NCBI GenBank assembly: GCA_037577475.1
Contig: CM075203.1
Span: 5,473,501 to 5,537,500, forward strand
Length of the DNA: 64,000 bases
Source of the DNA: Chaunax sp. Z400
Taxonomy: Eukaryota > Chordata > Actinopteri > Lophiiformes > Chaunacidae
Reading direction: 5' to 3'
Position 1 is the stretch's first letter. Each line of letters starts with the position of its first letter. Position numbers and translations under genes: made by a program. The notes under the pieces were generated by a model. It was not told the origin of the DNA. It saw only the letters and a list, made by a program, of their open reading frames with translations, and searched no databases. Shown here one piece after another: positions 1 through 13,330 of this stretch.

Positions 1-2779
1 ACTTGTTGAAGCTGTTCTGGATGCTTACATGCAGATTTTGCAGACGTGTAGGGGACACTACTGCTTGACTTCCTTTGGAAAAAAAGGCAAAAAGCTCCCA
101 TGACAATGAACAATCATCAGCATAATACATTCTAAGTATAGTAAAAAAGACTGCACTTATAAAAGATATTTAACCCAATCAGTCTCGTGGAGTTGGACCA
201 CATCACCATGCCATACCCATGACTCCCAGAAAGGGTCATAGAGGAAATTTCAGGCTCACATTCTTGAGACCTGAAGACTTAGAGGAGGTCATTCAGCAAA
301 GGCACATGGGCGGCCGTGACAAGGGTGGCATGTGCACAAAGTGGTGCCACTGGACCATAATGATGTGCCCATAAGTGCTTCCCGGCACTCCCCGAGATAG
401 GAGAGTGCCTCTGCCGACACTTGGAGTCATTGTCTCTTAGCCCACAGCCCTCTTGACAGTCTGTCTGGATCGTCTTTGACCTTCAGCACACTTTCGTTTT
501 GCTATCACTTTGTTACCATGGTTGCCCGGTGGCGAGGCCACAGGTCCCTGCTGACGAGTTGGCAGGTTCGGAGGCCTGTGTTGCCCACCTGATGGACACT
601 GGCTATATTGTCTCTGACCCTGCACAAGGGGCAACCTCTCCTGTCCTTTGTTATTTTGGGAGAAGGCTGATGAAGCCGCAGGCAAGGAAGCGAGGAGGCT
701 TTCTTACTGGTGGCCCTTCGTCAAACCCTTCCAGATCAACTGTGCAGTGAGTCGTCTGACAGAACTTTATAAATGATAATGAGATTGAAGGAGAGAAGAG
801 GGAGAATACAAGGCGATCATCGGGGGAAAGAGACAAACAAACAAAGAGCCAAAAACAAACACTTTCTGGCAGCTCATTTAACACTTTCTTTCTCTACATC
901 TGACGAGGTAACAGATGATTAACACGCATATTTCTACATAAAAAGGTAGAATCTTGCAGCAACTTAACTTAAAGACACCTCAGAGAAAGTAAAGCTGAGG
1001 AAAGTGGTAGATGTCAGGCTGTTGTCCTTGGTAACAAAAGGTCAAAGCTCCTCCAGACAGCTGTCCAACCATATTGATTCATGGATTCATTGTGTGCTTT
1101 GCAGTCTCCAGTCTGTTTACACGGCATCTTAATGTTCACATTTGAAGGGAATTTAGACCTGCACAGTGTGAGACTGTGCTCTGGGATGGCAGGAATATCA
1201 GTAAAACTGGCCTGAATACAAATCAAGCAGAGCTGAAGTGATTAGCAAATCAGCAGAAAATGTATCTGCAGCTAATACGTTCATTGATTAATTGCTTAAG
1301 TCAATTTTCTTTTTTTAAACATTCCAGGGCGACAGATTTTAAAATGGGAGGATTTTCTGTCTTAAAATCAGTGTAAATGTAAATATCTTTTTAAGGATTG
1401 TTTGTCATACAAAAGGTATTTGAAGAAAACACTGAAACCTAAAGACTAAATACATAAATTAGGTATGCATACTGTCCATATTTGGGTCTATAGACACATA
1501 TTTTAATCTGTAGTGAATTGGGCAAATGAAGAGCTAAATATAATATCCCTCTGGAGGTGGTCAGTGTTGCTATCATGCTATCAAAACCTGGTCCAATGAA
1601 ATCTCTCCATCCATTCATTTTTTTTCTCTCTGGGTTCATTAATACAGGATCCTTCCTGGGGACATTCTGCAGAGCAGTAGGCGCCAATCTGTCCACTCTG
1701 TGGAGATCAGCCAGGCTCGGCTCATGTTAAGCTGCTGCTGCTCCTCCCGTAGCCTCTTACACCTCTCTGACAGTTGGAAATGATTAATATCCATACACAC
1801 TTAATGCAGTAACTAATGTCACTACGTATTCTGTAGCTTGCTTTGAATGTAAGTTGCAATATATATGTAAATGTGCAGCATCTGTACATGTTTGGTTTTT
1901 TTTAAAATTTCCATTGCATGTATTAGATTAGAAAGTGTGCTACTGAACAGATTAAATCACAAGCAAATATAAAATGAAATAAATAATGGGGTGTAAGTGT
2001 AGGAGGCAAATGGCCCGCTAATTCAATCTAGATATAACTGTTGATTTTTGCAGCAGAGTCTACAAAGAGAATAAATACACTCCACATGTCCACGATATAG
2101 ATTTTCCATACACAGGGAACTTAGAAGTTCTTTAAAGCACCGGCTAACGTTTCTAAAACACATATATTACATATGTGGCGTTAAATGAACCGAAAGGCAC
2201 CCCACATTTATTTTCAATATCTCATACCCTCCAGTTTTTTCACAAAATACCAACTATAAAAAGTTTAAAGCATTAAAATCAGCAGATATAAAATGAGAGC
2301 ATGTGATTGTGCGTTTATGGTTTCAACCTCAGTCAAATGAAGGTTCCTGCGTCATATTCTCTACGCACAGAATTTTCGATGTTCTGCTTGATTTTTCAAT
2401 TTTCATTTCAACAAAACAAGATGGGTGACAGACCAACCCACAGAAGTATTCAAATCTGGGTGATGAAACCAAGGCAACAATAGAGCGTGTCAGCCCTACG
2501 AACGGCAGAGTCCAAGTCGTGGGGAAATCTCACAGGAATTTTTGCACATGAGTGATTCACTCATTTTTGAAAATACCAGAATGTAGAATGTGATCTACAC
2601 TAATCGTGTGAAGAGATCAGATAAAGGACCAACATACTAACCCATTTCACTGCTCATAAAAAAATAAAGATATGCTTAATTAAATGTAAAAGACTAAACT
2701 TATTTGACTTTATTCAAATTGCCCATTGCAGGTGGGTTAATCTGCAGTATAAAATTGACAATAATTACACAGCATTAGG

Positions 2780-2960
2780 CCTGGCTGTTGTGTCACTCCT
2801 CATGTCAATCTTCCTGCCTTGGCGCTCAAAGGCCCGTTAGCTGATCTGATAATCTCTGATTAGATTTCTCCACCGCTGTGGAAAATGAGCCATCAATTAG
2901 CGTGGCGTGATTAGGGGGGGGGGTTCGATTTGATTCCTGTCAAGCACCTGCTGCCTTAAG
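2780..2960. promoter_or_regulatory. candidate conserved noncoding element
   Basis: This block has balanced base composition and several ATTA/TAAT homeodomain-type cores: TCTGATTAGA near 2855, CATCAATTAG near 2890 and GTGATTAG near 2907. It has no open frame and no simple-repeat character apart from a G run at 2914-2923. The texture is typical of vertebrate developmental enhancers. This is an inference from composition only, with no alignment made. Confidence 0.25.
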
Positions 2961-5869
2961 ATTTGTCGAGTTACTGGAAGGCTCCGCGTCTGACTGACGG
3001 GCGGAACGTAGCCGCCTCTGCGCTGTAATGAGAAATTAGAGGCATGTGTTCTGGGGGGTGATACAGGCGACGGAAAACAGGCCTTCTATGAGATTTTAAA
3101 ATGTGTGCGAGTCTTTGTGAATGCTTTTAACTGACAGCCAACATCCTTCACACCTCAAAAGAGCAGCGTACATCTTGAGGAGGATGCCTTCGTGCAATTG
3201 ACAGAGTCAGTGAACTGAATATTTATTTCTTTTAATATACTGTTGTTCTAAAGTACAGTGAGAAACAGTATTTTGCAAATGAAGCTGCTGCCAGTTAATT
3301 GCTATAAATGTATAAAGAAAAGTTTTACAGTCTCAGGCGTGTGATTTTCCCCCTCATGGGGGTCCTTGCAGCTCTAGTGTACTTTATTAAATTTTCAGGT
3401 GAGTAACGCTAAATATCTCGTTAATCCAAGTGAATTCCACGTCCTGGTGTGAGCCTGTGCAAGTGTGCGTGAATTACATCTGCTCTGTCACGCTCAAGCC
3501 CATTTCTCTCAGAGATGAGTTCGAGTGTGGCATTTTTTAAACGGCTCCCTGTCCAGACATCCCAACCTTTCAACCCCATTTCTCATTTCCCCCAATCAGC
3601 CATTTGCAGTCAGCCAGGTTGACTTTGTCTCAAGTCTATAGATACACCAATGGAAGGAAGAGGCCAATTTTACCTGTAGCACCACACAAATGAGACAACC
3701 ACCTCTATACCCTCCTCCACAAGCACAAGGTGAAATATAATATTCGAGAACACGAGGGGAAATTTTTCTTCTCGTTCACATTTTGGATTTTTTTTTTTTT
3801 TTAGAAGGGGATAACATGAAGCTGCCGCAGGCAGCAGTAACAGTGGGCCGCTCCGTCTCAAAGAAAGCCTTATGCACATACAGGCTGAAGTCTGATCTGT
3901 GTCTTAACCAAAAGGCTCAGCGCATATCTGATATCTAAACGCTGCTGCTGCCGTGACTGCGGGACATTTGTCCTTTTTTGTTTGAACAGCCTGAGTCTCA
4001 GGGTGTGAAATTACACATGCTCTCGAGTGAACATTCAACGACGAATCTTAAAAGGCCTCTCAGAGTATAGTCGGACTGAAGAGAAGGCAGGCGATTTACA
4101 GACTGACTCGAGTATTAATGATAGCGTCTTACACATCTAGTTTCCCCTTGATAAAACGTGAGGCTCAGTGAAACGCATAATTTTCTGTGTGTTTGAGATT
4201 TGATTTCCCCCATATGGGTCAAAGAAGCGATGACGATGCAGGATGACGAATGGAAAAAGGAAGCGCAACGGATAATCGGTTAGTCCATAATGATTACTGC
4301 TTTTGGTTCACTGGTAAAAAGCAATAATGGATCTTGTTTGTCCTTGGATCAGACCGAATGAACCAAACTTAATGAAGCATCATCCTCATAGCTTATTGTA
4401 TTACCCTTTTACAACTTTATAAATATCAGTGTGAGGATAAAACAAGGCTACATAATGTATTTTAGTGAGATACAACACCCTATCCTCTGCATGAGGTGCA
4501 ATTGAGATTAAAACACTTCAACGTCATCAGAATCAGAGCCGTTAATCTGTGTTATTCAATTTTTTTTTTTAAATGGCATTTCACTATCTTAGTAACTTAA
4601 GGCTCGCGCAATTTAACAAGCACAGATAAAGGGACACTCTGGCACGTCTGTTGTCTCCAGATTAGCGAGTATATTCCCATCTTCAGAGGCCTGGCATCCC
4701 TGAAGCCATGAAGCTCACCTGAACCTGCATTGAAACGCAGACGGCGATCATTTTATCTCACAATCTACCATTTTAAACGCAGCCTGCTTTCAGCAACCAG
4801 TGTATCCACATGCAGGGGCAGTTTTAAAGGGTGCAAGAGTCTTGGAGTCAAGGGCACCTCCCACAGTAGCAGGAGTGGGATACAGCTTTTTATCACTCCC
4901 CGTCATTGGAAGGCTGTAAAAGTAACTAAGAGAGCATGTTTAAGAAACACCAAATCCAAATTTGATGGTTGTAGTTGACTGAATTATACTTTCTTTTTTT
5001 TTTTTTAAGGATCATTGGGGATGATCCTAAACCTCCCAACAAACACATGCATCCAATCCTTCCACTGACCTTGGGAATATGCTTATACTCCTGTGTATCG
5101 TCCTCAAGAGTGTCTCTAAATAAAGGCTAAAAGTGTCAGCCTATCTATTTGAGCATGCACGACCTTTTTGGAATAAAATTAAAGAATTGGGAGGAGCTCG
5201 TGTGTTTTGTCATATTCTTCCAGAATGTTTCTAAAATTCGATTCAGCTGTGACCAAAACTTGACGTCACTGATGATTACAATCTGCACTTACTGTAGTAA
5301 CAGTAAAATGATCTTCAAAAGCTTACGGAGCAGCAACTTTCATTCAGCAAGGCTCTTGTCACCAGTTCATTCTCGTAACAGTCAGCAGCTGATAGATAAC
5401 AAGATCGGCACAGATGACTCACACTCCATGGGGAGGAAAAGGAGCTTTAAATCGAGTAAGAACAATAACAACCAGGAAGTGCAAATGTCAAACGAGGGAT
5501 TTTGTTTTTGTCCTGAAAAGAAGCACGGCCTCCATGTATTTATGAAAAAACATTCTGTGGACTATTTGGTTTAAGTGACCACATCAATGCACTATGGCAA
5601 AAGGCCCTCGAACCACTGCAAAGAAGGTTTCAAACACCGATTTTTCCACTGAAGTCGTGGAGTCGAGGGAAGAGATGGAGAGATAACAGACTGGGGGATA
5701 TTTCAAGTCTTAAAAAAAATGAATTCATCCGAGCAAATCAAGCTTGTGGCTGGACGAAAGCCCTAAGCAGGCACATCCTCACTCCATAATAAAGACCCCA
5801 GGACACTGGGGAGTAAAGAGAGGAAAGAGTCACAATGGCTTTTGCAATAACCCGAAACTTATTAGATTC

Positions 5870-6005
5870 AAATAAGAGCGGCTGTGCCGTTTTAAAATTA
5901 ATACTCCAAGCTCTCCCTTGCGTTGTTGCTTTTGGCTGGGATTATCTTCCACATCAAAAAGGCCCGGCTCCTCTCAGTGAGACAGTCATGCATGCAACAA
6001 AAGGT
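5870..6005. promoter_or_regulatory. candidate conserved noncoding element
   Basis: This moderately GC-rich block carries TTAAAATTAATACTC and GGGATTATC cores and is flanked by plainer AT-rich sequence. It has no coding frame. It resembles a conserved enhancer, but only sequence texture supports the call. Confidence 0.2.
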
Positions 6006-9000
6006 TTCATGTGACTTAACATGGTTACAGCATTTTTATAGTTATTTCACCTGATTGAGGTGAGAAAGGGGAGCACAGGCTGTGTGAACCACACACCAAA
6101 GTGATTTTGCCATTGCAAGACTTTTCCATATTTTAAATATACTGTCCATATATGTATGATAAAATCATCTCCAAATATAAAGTTAAAAAATAAAGGAGCG
6201 CTTACCATGAAAAAGCTGCTGCAGCAGCTGTTATGTCTGCTTTAACACTGTGACTTTATTCCAGGTCTTATGGGCAGCAAAGGAACACGATTACTAAACG
6301 GTGCAGGTTCAAACCTCAAACCTCCAGCGACAAAACAACAGAGAAACCAACATTACACAGGTGCTACAAAACTAATAAACTGATGTAAAAGAGAGCTCGG
6401 TTGAGCTGGGAACCACCGCACTACCGTTGTGCCCCAAAAGAGGGAATAAGCAATCAAGGGCAGCTCAGAAATCAACTGCTGCAAATGCGTAATGGAAAAC
6501 AAAAATCTTCATAGCACACCATGACATTGCATGACCGAAGCATGTTTAAAGTGCCAGTGGAAAACACGTGCAAGGCTCTTACAACAGGAGGTAAACCTAT
6601 TCAGGCAGCAGAGCTGAGTTGAGGAGTTGGTTTTGATCTATTTTAATCAGAAAACATGGATAAAATGTCTTCAGCAGCCACAGATTACTCTTTCAGAGCC
6701 CCACAAAAAAAAAAAGATTTCATCCGCTTGAGCTGTGAGTTCCTGCTTCCTAAAATACACCCACAGAGTGAGTGACCACCCTCTGTGCGTTGACAGGCGA
6801 GTGCGTCATTGTTTGCAGCGGGCATCAGAAAAGAGACTCACCACTGCCGCGACTCTTGCGGTTGGCCTTCCCTCCCGTCAGCAGCATCTTCAAGCTGTTC
6901 CTAAACATGATTGCAGCAGATGCCCCGGACTAGACTAAAGGAAAATCTGTTGGAGAAAGACGAGAGAATAAACATTAATATTTCTGGGAGACCAACTGTC
7001 TTGTTGTGAGATCTTACTGACATTGTTTACAGTGTGATTCGGGGGTTGAAAGCCTCATTAAGAGATTTTAGAGCAAGGGACCAAAACTATATTGTAAAGA
7101 TGGGAGAGCTAAAAGAGCCTTTGAAAGGATGGTGGACTGGAGGAACCAGGGATTCTACCCCTACCTGCCGAGCCGTACCTGACCCATTTCTTGTTATTGT
7201 ACCCTCGTTATAAATAGATACTAACTGGGTTACCTATCCATTATCATCAACACATCGGCCTAAACCAAATTCATTAATCAGTTCTTGCCATTTATATGCA
7301 TACTTATATAAAGCCATGAAATTAGAACGGTAGAAACTTTTCAACTGTAGCGCGAGAGCCTATCAGCATCGAGCTTCTACTGACATCATAAGTCCAGACG
7401 TCAGTATAGGACTTTGGTGCAGAATTGGAAAATGTTGTGAACACAGACATGGCAGCATTTGGTTTTCCGATGTTTCTGTTACTTCCACAAAAAAACACAA
7501 CAACTGCAAATTGTGTTTATTTCCGTCATGGATTACGACAGAAGGAAATGTCGGACATAAACTTCTTCTTTTGGTTTGTTACTATCGTTTCCGACAGAGA
7601 AGGGCAAACATTTGCGGGTGCACGATTTTCCTGCAAGTGACGCTAATAAACTCAAAGATCCCACGGTGAGACACTCGTGCGAGTAAAGCGAGTGTAAAAA
7701 TTCACTTTGTGTTTGATGTGATAACACACCATATAAAGCGTACAGCGAGCATCTCTGTGGTGAATAAACACTGACGACAAAATTGCTCAAATTCGTGCAA
7801 ATAAAGTGAGACACTCGCTTCACCTTTAAAAGAAGAACCAGCATATAGAAAAAAAAATGTTATGCAATATCATAAAAATGCAGGCAGTATAGAGGCTGGG
7901 CTTTAATTGCAAACAGGAGTCAAATAGCTGACACCATAAGTTTGTCTTCATTTCATGACAACAGCTTGCTGTATCCCACTAATTCCTCCCCTCGGTGTCC
8001 CCACCCTCCGACGCCCCTCCATAGAGGCACACGGCTCTGCAGTGAGTAGTTTAAAAGCACGGCAGCAGATGTTCTTCATTTGGTGGGAGTGACTCAGCAA
8101 AGCCCCGCAGACGAGCTCCAGCTGAGGAGCCGGCTTTGGCCCAAACAATTAAGAAAAAGACTCAAAGAGGGGGACATGGAAGAGCTCTCAGAAACGCCTC
8201 CCCTCCCCTCCCCCATGCTCGAGCGATGTTTTTCACAATCCCCTCCTGACCTTGAGACGGGGGGGGGAAAAAGGCTTCCAGGATCATAACACTACAGACA
8301 GACACTGAGAGAGACACTGGGGAAATGGCAGTGACAATGAGGCATGATGTTATGGTCAGGTGGGCTCGTGAAACGTGTGTATTTGGCTTTAGTGATTATT
8401 TTTGTTTGTCATGCTTCATGATTTAACCCCAAAAGGACTCTGCAGACTAGAGGGGCAGGTTTAAGACACTGCAATGTCAGGTGCAGACTCCCCTAAATTG
8501 TGATGAGGTTAAACCTTTGAACTCCAGACCCAGACTTTGTTTTAATCTTTTTTTACATGTATTAAAAAAAAGCCTTTTAAAGTATTGAGTCACCGACATA
8601 AAGTCTCGACAAGACTGAAAACTGCATATCGGGGCAGCTGCCAGTATGGAGTGTAGCTCAGGTATGGGGAGTAAGAGAAAGAACGGAACGAGAAGTCATT
8701 CTGATTAACAACAAATATACCAGGGGGAACATTAAATGGAGCTAATGTAGCGACCAAATTGAGACCAGAGGCAGCCTCGAATCACTTCAGATGCTTTTTT
8801 TTTTATTCTTTTTTTTAGATGCCCTCAGCTGCAAGACGAGGGTTGTGCTAACTACAGTTTGATCAGTGACCACTCAGATATTTTGACTCAATATAGTCTA
8901 AGTATGTGTCAATATAGTACTAATGTCAACTTTAATAACCCTTTAACAATTAATATCTTTCTTGCCACTGACTGGTTGAGATAGAGAAGTAATTACAGGG

Positions 9001-11389
9001 TATTAGTCAGTGTCATGAGATCCCGACGTCTGGTGTGATTGTTCACCTAATAACACTTTTAGACAGGAGTTTTCATTCCTGTCCCATTTGTCCAAAGACT
9101 GCGTATCAAGGCCAATGCAAATGAGGGTTATGGTGTGTGTTGTCTTTTTTTTAAATTCAGTTTGCATTTCAGAGTTTAATAATTCCACCGCTCATAAAAA
9201 CACTTTAGAGGCATCTCTCACAATAAATACGAGTATTTTTTTTTTGTTACCTGATTTGTAAAGCAGTGCAGTGTGTCAACTTTCCATTGTGGCAGGTTCC
9301 ACTAAATAAAAAATGAGCCCCGACTGAATCAATGGATCGTCGAGGAAAGGCTGACATTCTTCTCTCTAAGTTTTGTTCCACTTCCCGGAGCAACTCTTCT
9401 CGAACCGTATCTGAAACTGTATGAAGGGCCTCCTGCAGGGCTGTCTTTTATAGAAGCCTTATCAGCGCCTGATATGATCGTCTTGGCAGCTGCAGAGAAA
9501 TTTACCCACAAAAGACACGACACTTCACTACTGAAGGGGATTTTGCTAAATTACATGTGCCACAAAGGGGCACCAAATAGAATGTGGTGTTTTTAATCAT
9601 GGAACAAAGCAGCATTATGTCAGTTTGTCTCTTCCTAACAAAGGATTTGGTGATAAATTACCATTCTGCAAATGCTAAAGGTTAATTTCCAACTGTTGGA
9701 TATTTGGCCGGCGCCCGCTCCCATGACTATTTCTTTCCAGTGTGTGGTCCCCTGTGTGAGACCCTCATCTCATTTCCTGACTTCTATGCTGAAGACTCTG
9801 ACTGGAGGGACACACAGTCCAGCACTCCAATCAAGAGGGAGCAATTTCATCAGACAAGTTGTAAGTCATACCTGCTGATCTCTATAGATCTGCCTACATT
9901 AAATTAGACTTTCATTTTGATGTGAAACTCTTGGTTAACTACCTGGGGACTGGGTCTGGTTTGGTTTTTGTGCAATACTCACATTGCAGGACATACAAAG
10001 CGAAGTGAGGCAAATCGATTCAAACACGTCATGTTACAACATTTTTGATAGAAAATGAAACTTGCAAGGTTTGTCATATTCCACCATGTAGATTACCCAT
10101 AAATTTTTACTGTCATTACATGTGGTAGATTACATGTAAATAACGCTATAGCAACACATCAAGTTTATTTAGATAGTGATTGCAAAACTGTTTCACATTA
10201 TGGTCTCCTAAAGTCCAAAGTCCTCCATCTGATAGTTTTGCTTTACGATGTTTTATTACAGAAAGTGAATGAAAACTGTGACCATATCAGTCTTACATTC
10301 AGTTACTAGGTTACTTCTGTATGTTATTATGGTGGAAATTGCTTCATCTTTTGCTGGGGACCTCCTGAAAACCCTCCAAAGAACCCCCGAGGGTCCCTGA
10401 ACCCCACTTGTGAGACCACTGTATTTAGAAACATGTTGTTTTTCTCCTCCTACTCCGTCGCCACTGTTCCATACCGGTGTCAGAATCACAAATGCGAAAC
10501 CAAAAGTGGAAGGGTCGCAAGAGGGCTGAACCAACTGTGGCAGAGGAACATGCTGAGAATTTTGATTATCTGTGTGTCTGTGAATAACACACTGCATGCA
10601 TCTGATGAAACAGAAGGAATTTAAAAAACAAAAACAGCTTAATCACAGCAAACACTGCAGCTGCTTCATGACACAGCGACACAAGTGATCTCCACACCAG
10701 AGGAATAGATGAAAAGCATTAGTCACACCCATCAAAAGCAGCAGGACCAGTTCAAGGCGGCTGAGCAGTGACACATGCAGTCAGTGGCTAAATTATGATG
10801 TGGGTTGATGACTAATGTTTTTTTTGGGGGTTGTTTTTCTTTACATTTCAAGATTAATTAATTGATTACCATCAACAAAGAATTAAGAATACTGCAGACT
10901 TTCCATCCCTGCACATTTTCACAGAAAAAGATATTGCCCTCTAGCAGCAATGAGTTGTTTTACCATGTAGAACTACACAAATCCTTCCCTACCTGAAACT
11001 CATTTCATTGGTATTAATAACGTACCCTCCCGTAACAAGATGTAGACGGTGGTAAGAGACTGTAAGGTGGCAGCGGGTCACATCTATTGGCATGCATGCT
11101 CATTCCCCTAGTGATACGAGGCTGTGCGGGGGCATCGACACACAAGTATCCACACAACTCGACGCATCTTCACCTCGGCATCAAATATGAACAGGGAGCA
11201 GCTTATTATGTGCTTGGTTAACCTGGAGGCCAGAAGGCATTCTGTGATTATAATGCTGAAACATGACTCAATGAGTACATGCTGTAGTTTCGGCTCACCG
11301 CGGTGTACCTGGAAGGTCTAGTGCTGAAATATAGACAACTTTACAGTCTATCCCCAAAAAATATATATGTTTCCATATGTATAGCAGTG

Positions 11390-12330
11390 AGCTAACCAGG
11401 CATACCAGTTCAATAAGGCTAACGTTCACACTGCCAGCCTTAATGCACAATTCTGTGTGTTTTTGTGTAGCTGTTCACATTACTTTTAAAATGCGGCCTA
11501 TATCAGACTCCAGTATGAACAGAACTGATCTGCATGCAGAAAAGAACAATGACAAAAAAAAGAAGTCACATGCAGCTCGGCGTCATACTCGGCTCAGGTG
11601 ACCAATTTCCCTTAAAATGTGTGTAGCAGTTGGGTGGTATTGGGTATGGTGTTTGCTGGCAACAGGAGTGTGTTAGCGCACGTTGGCTAACTTGTTTGGC
11701 ATTGCAAAGTCCTCCATTTGCACAGTGGTCCCAAGAATTTTGCAAGGCCGTGCGCCAGGTCCTTATGCCTATTTACATTAAATTACCCAAAGGAGGTGAA
11801 CTTCAGGAGGTCATACATGGCGTCTGAATGAGGTGGGGTTTCCCCCGGTGCGCCGGTGCGATCGATGGGAGTCATATTCCTGTCATTGTGTCTAAAGAAA
11901 ATCGCACTGATTACTTCAGTCGAAAAAGGATGGCATTCGGTCCTTCTGCAGGGGGTCGATCATCAGTTCTGGGTTAGCCTATATGAAATAATCTATCTTC
12001 TATACGTTTTTCATTTGTCAACTAGAGAAAGCCATTGGCTCAAGATGATGCTGCAATACTGCAATGTTTTCAATTACTGTACTGAAAACACTGCAATAAT
12101 AATTAACAATAATTGCAGTCATACGATGGAAGATGACGTCAAAGTCGCATGAATTCCAATCTGACGGTTCAGACTGAGGTCACATTGACAAAAATCCGGT
12201 CTGTATCTGATTTAGAACCACATATGGCAGTGTCCCCAATCGGAATTGGAAAAAAATCTGATTCCACGTGGTTTGAATTAAGTCACATATGAGCGAAAAA
12301 TCAGACCTGGGCTACATTTGTCCCGCAGTG
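11390..12330. mobile_element. non-autonomous DNA-transposon-like repeat
   Basis: The segment opens with a GTTCACACTGCC-type motif near 11420 and closes with GGTTCAGACTGAGG followed by AAAATCCGGTCTGTATCTG, ACCACATATGGCAGTG and AATCGGAATTGGAAAAAAATCTG at 12165-12265. This wording is characteristic of a widespread teleost hAT-like non-autonomous element, whose ends keep similar 'gttca(c/g)actg' and 'ccgatctgtatctgat' phrases. No transposase frame remains. The family assignment is from memory of the pattern and the boundaries are approximate. Confidence 0.5.
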
Positions 12331-12434
12331 GGAACGTAGAGCCGAACTGCCAGAGAAGAAAACGGGCAAGATGTTGCTAGGGAAAGCAATCAATGTATGA
12401 AATCTTAGAGGACAGGATACTGAGTAGGCAACTA

Positions 12435-12436
<2 letters not shown>

Positions 12437-12490
<54 letters not shown>
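12437..12490. repeat. (CA)27 microsatellite
   Basis: An uninterrupted CA dinucleotide run of 54 bases. On the minus strand it creates valine/cysteine-repeat open frames that are not genes. Confidence 0.97.
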
Positions 12491-12493
<3 letters not shown>

Positions 12494-13129
12494 TCGCAGG
12501 TCGCCATAGAGAAACGGCCACGCACACAGAAATGTACCCGTCTATAAAGCCGAAGAGCAATGCTTCATCTGAGGGTGTCAGCACACACACATCTCTCATT
12601 CCCACTCTCTCTGACCCTGTGTACCGGTGCCTTTGTGAAGGGAAGCCAAGAAGCAGCATGCTCTCACAGATAATGTGCGTAAGCGGATGCAGCCCATCTC
12701 GGGGCTCCTCCACAGCTCGGGAATGATGCTGCTCCGGCGAGTCAAAAACCACTTAAAGGCACATTCACCACGATGAGCCGCCTTTCATCCGGTCACCCGA
12801 GAGCAAGAACACTTGTTTGTTCTGGGTGAAAAAAATGAAACAGACACAACTCGACTCGTTTGTAAGCATCGCTCGCCACGACTGAATTAAGAGTCTCCAA
12901 AATGGGTCTCATGTATGTCTTTTGAGCCACAGTGAAAGGCATGAAACTGCATTACCAGTGTTAGTCATTAAAATATGTTGGGGTGGCTTTAAAGTGGTGT
13001 TAAGAATATTATAGGATAAGCTAAGCTAATACTGCAATGCTCCTGTAGAATGAATAAAAACTTCAATCACTGAGTACCATCTAAATTTTTTCACATAAAA
13101 ACCAATGCAGCTGTGTGACCAGTGCAGAC

Positions 13130-13330
13130 GTCCATCCTCCAACTCCAAGCCTGGGCTAAAAACTGCCGCCCCCCTCCATTAATTACAGAGCTTATTTATA
13201 ATCAATAAAGTATCCTTTAATGGGGCCAGCGAAGGCAAAGGCCAGTGTTTCAGAGCATCCAATAGGATTTATCTCATGTTACCCCTGGCCTCCAAATTAA
13301 AACTCATCTGAGAGGAAGCTGCACAGACAC
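13130..13330. promoter_or_regulatory. candidate conserved noncoding element
   Basis: The block contains CCATTAATTACAG, TTATTTATAATCAATAAAG and CCAAATTAAAACTC, that is, clustered homeodomain and Pbx/Hox-like ATCAATAAA sites. These lie in well-mixed, non-repetitive sequence without an open frame. This is one of the most enhancer-like stretches of the left arm. Conservation was not tested. Confidence 0.3.

Larger units (their letters stand above)
1..11380. other. gene-free intronic/intergenic DNA
   Basis: No exon assignable to a known protein is visible on either strand. The open frames are short (the longest is 141 codons, 5149-5574), have no recognisable domain and lack good splice-site support. 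The sequence is AT-rich with homopolymer runs and scattered GC-richer, homeodomain-site-rich blocks (listed separately at 2780-2960 and 5870-6005). It could be a long intron of the transcript starting near 40.9 kb, or intergenic DNA. Confidence 0.6.

Noticed and set aside
5149..5574. 141-codon plus-strand frame
   Set aside because: It starts at TTG with no good ATG context. The product is low-information (Asn, Ser, Lys and Cys scattered) and no family resemblance is seen.
6300..6330. GGTTCAAACCTC, a tRNA B-box-like string
   Set aside because: No matching A box or cloverleaf-forming arms upstream.
7640..7840. Duplicated TGAGACACTCG motif with CGAGTG near-complements, possible transposon
   Set aside because: The arms are short and irregular, and I could not define ends or a family.
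12301..12752. Minus-strand frames with (CV)n repeats
   Set aside because: Products of the (CA)27 microsatellite.
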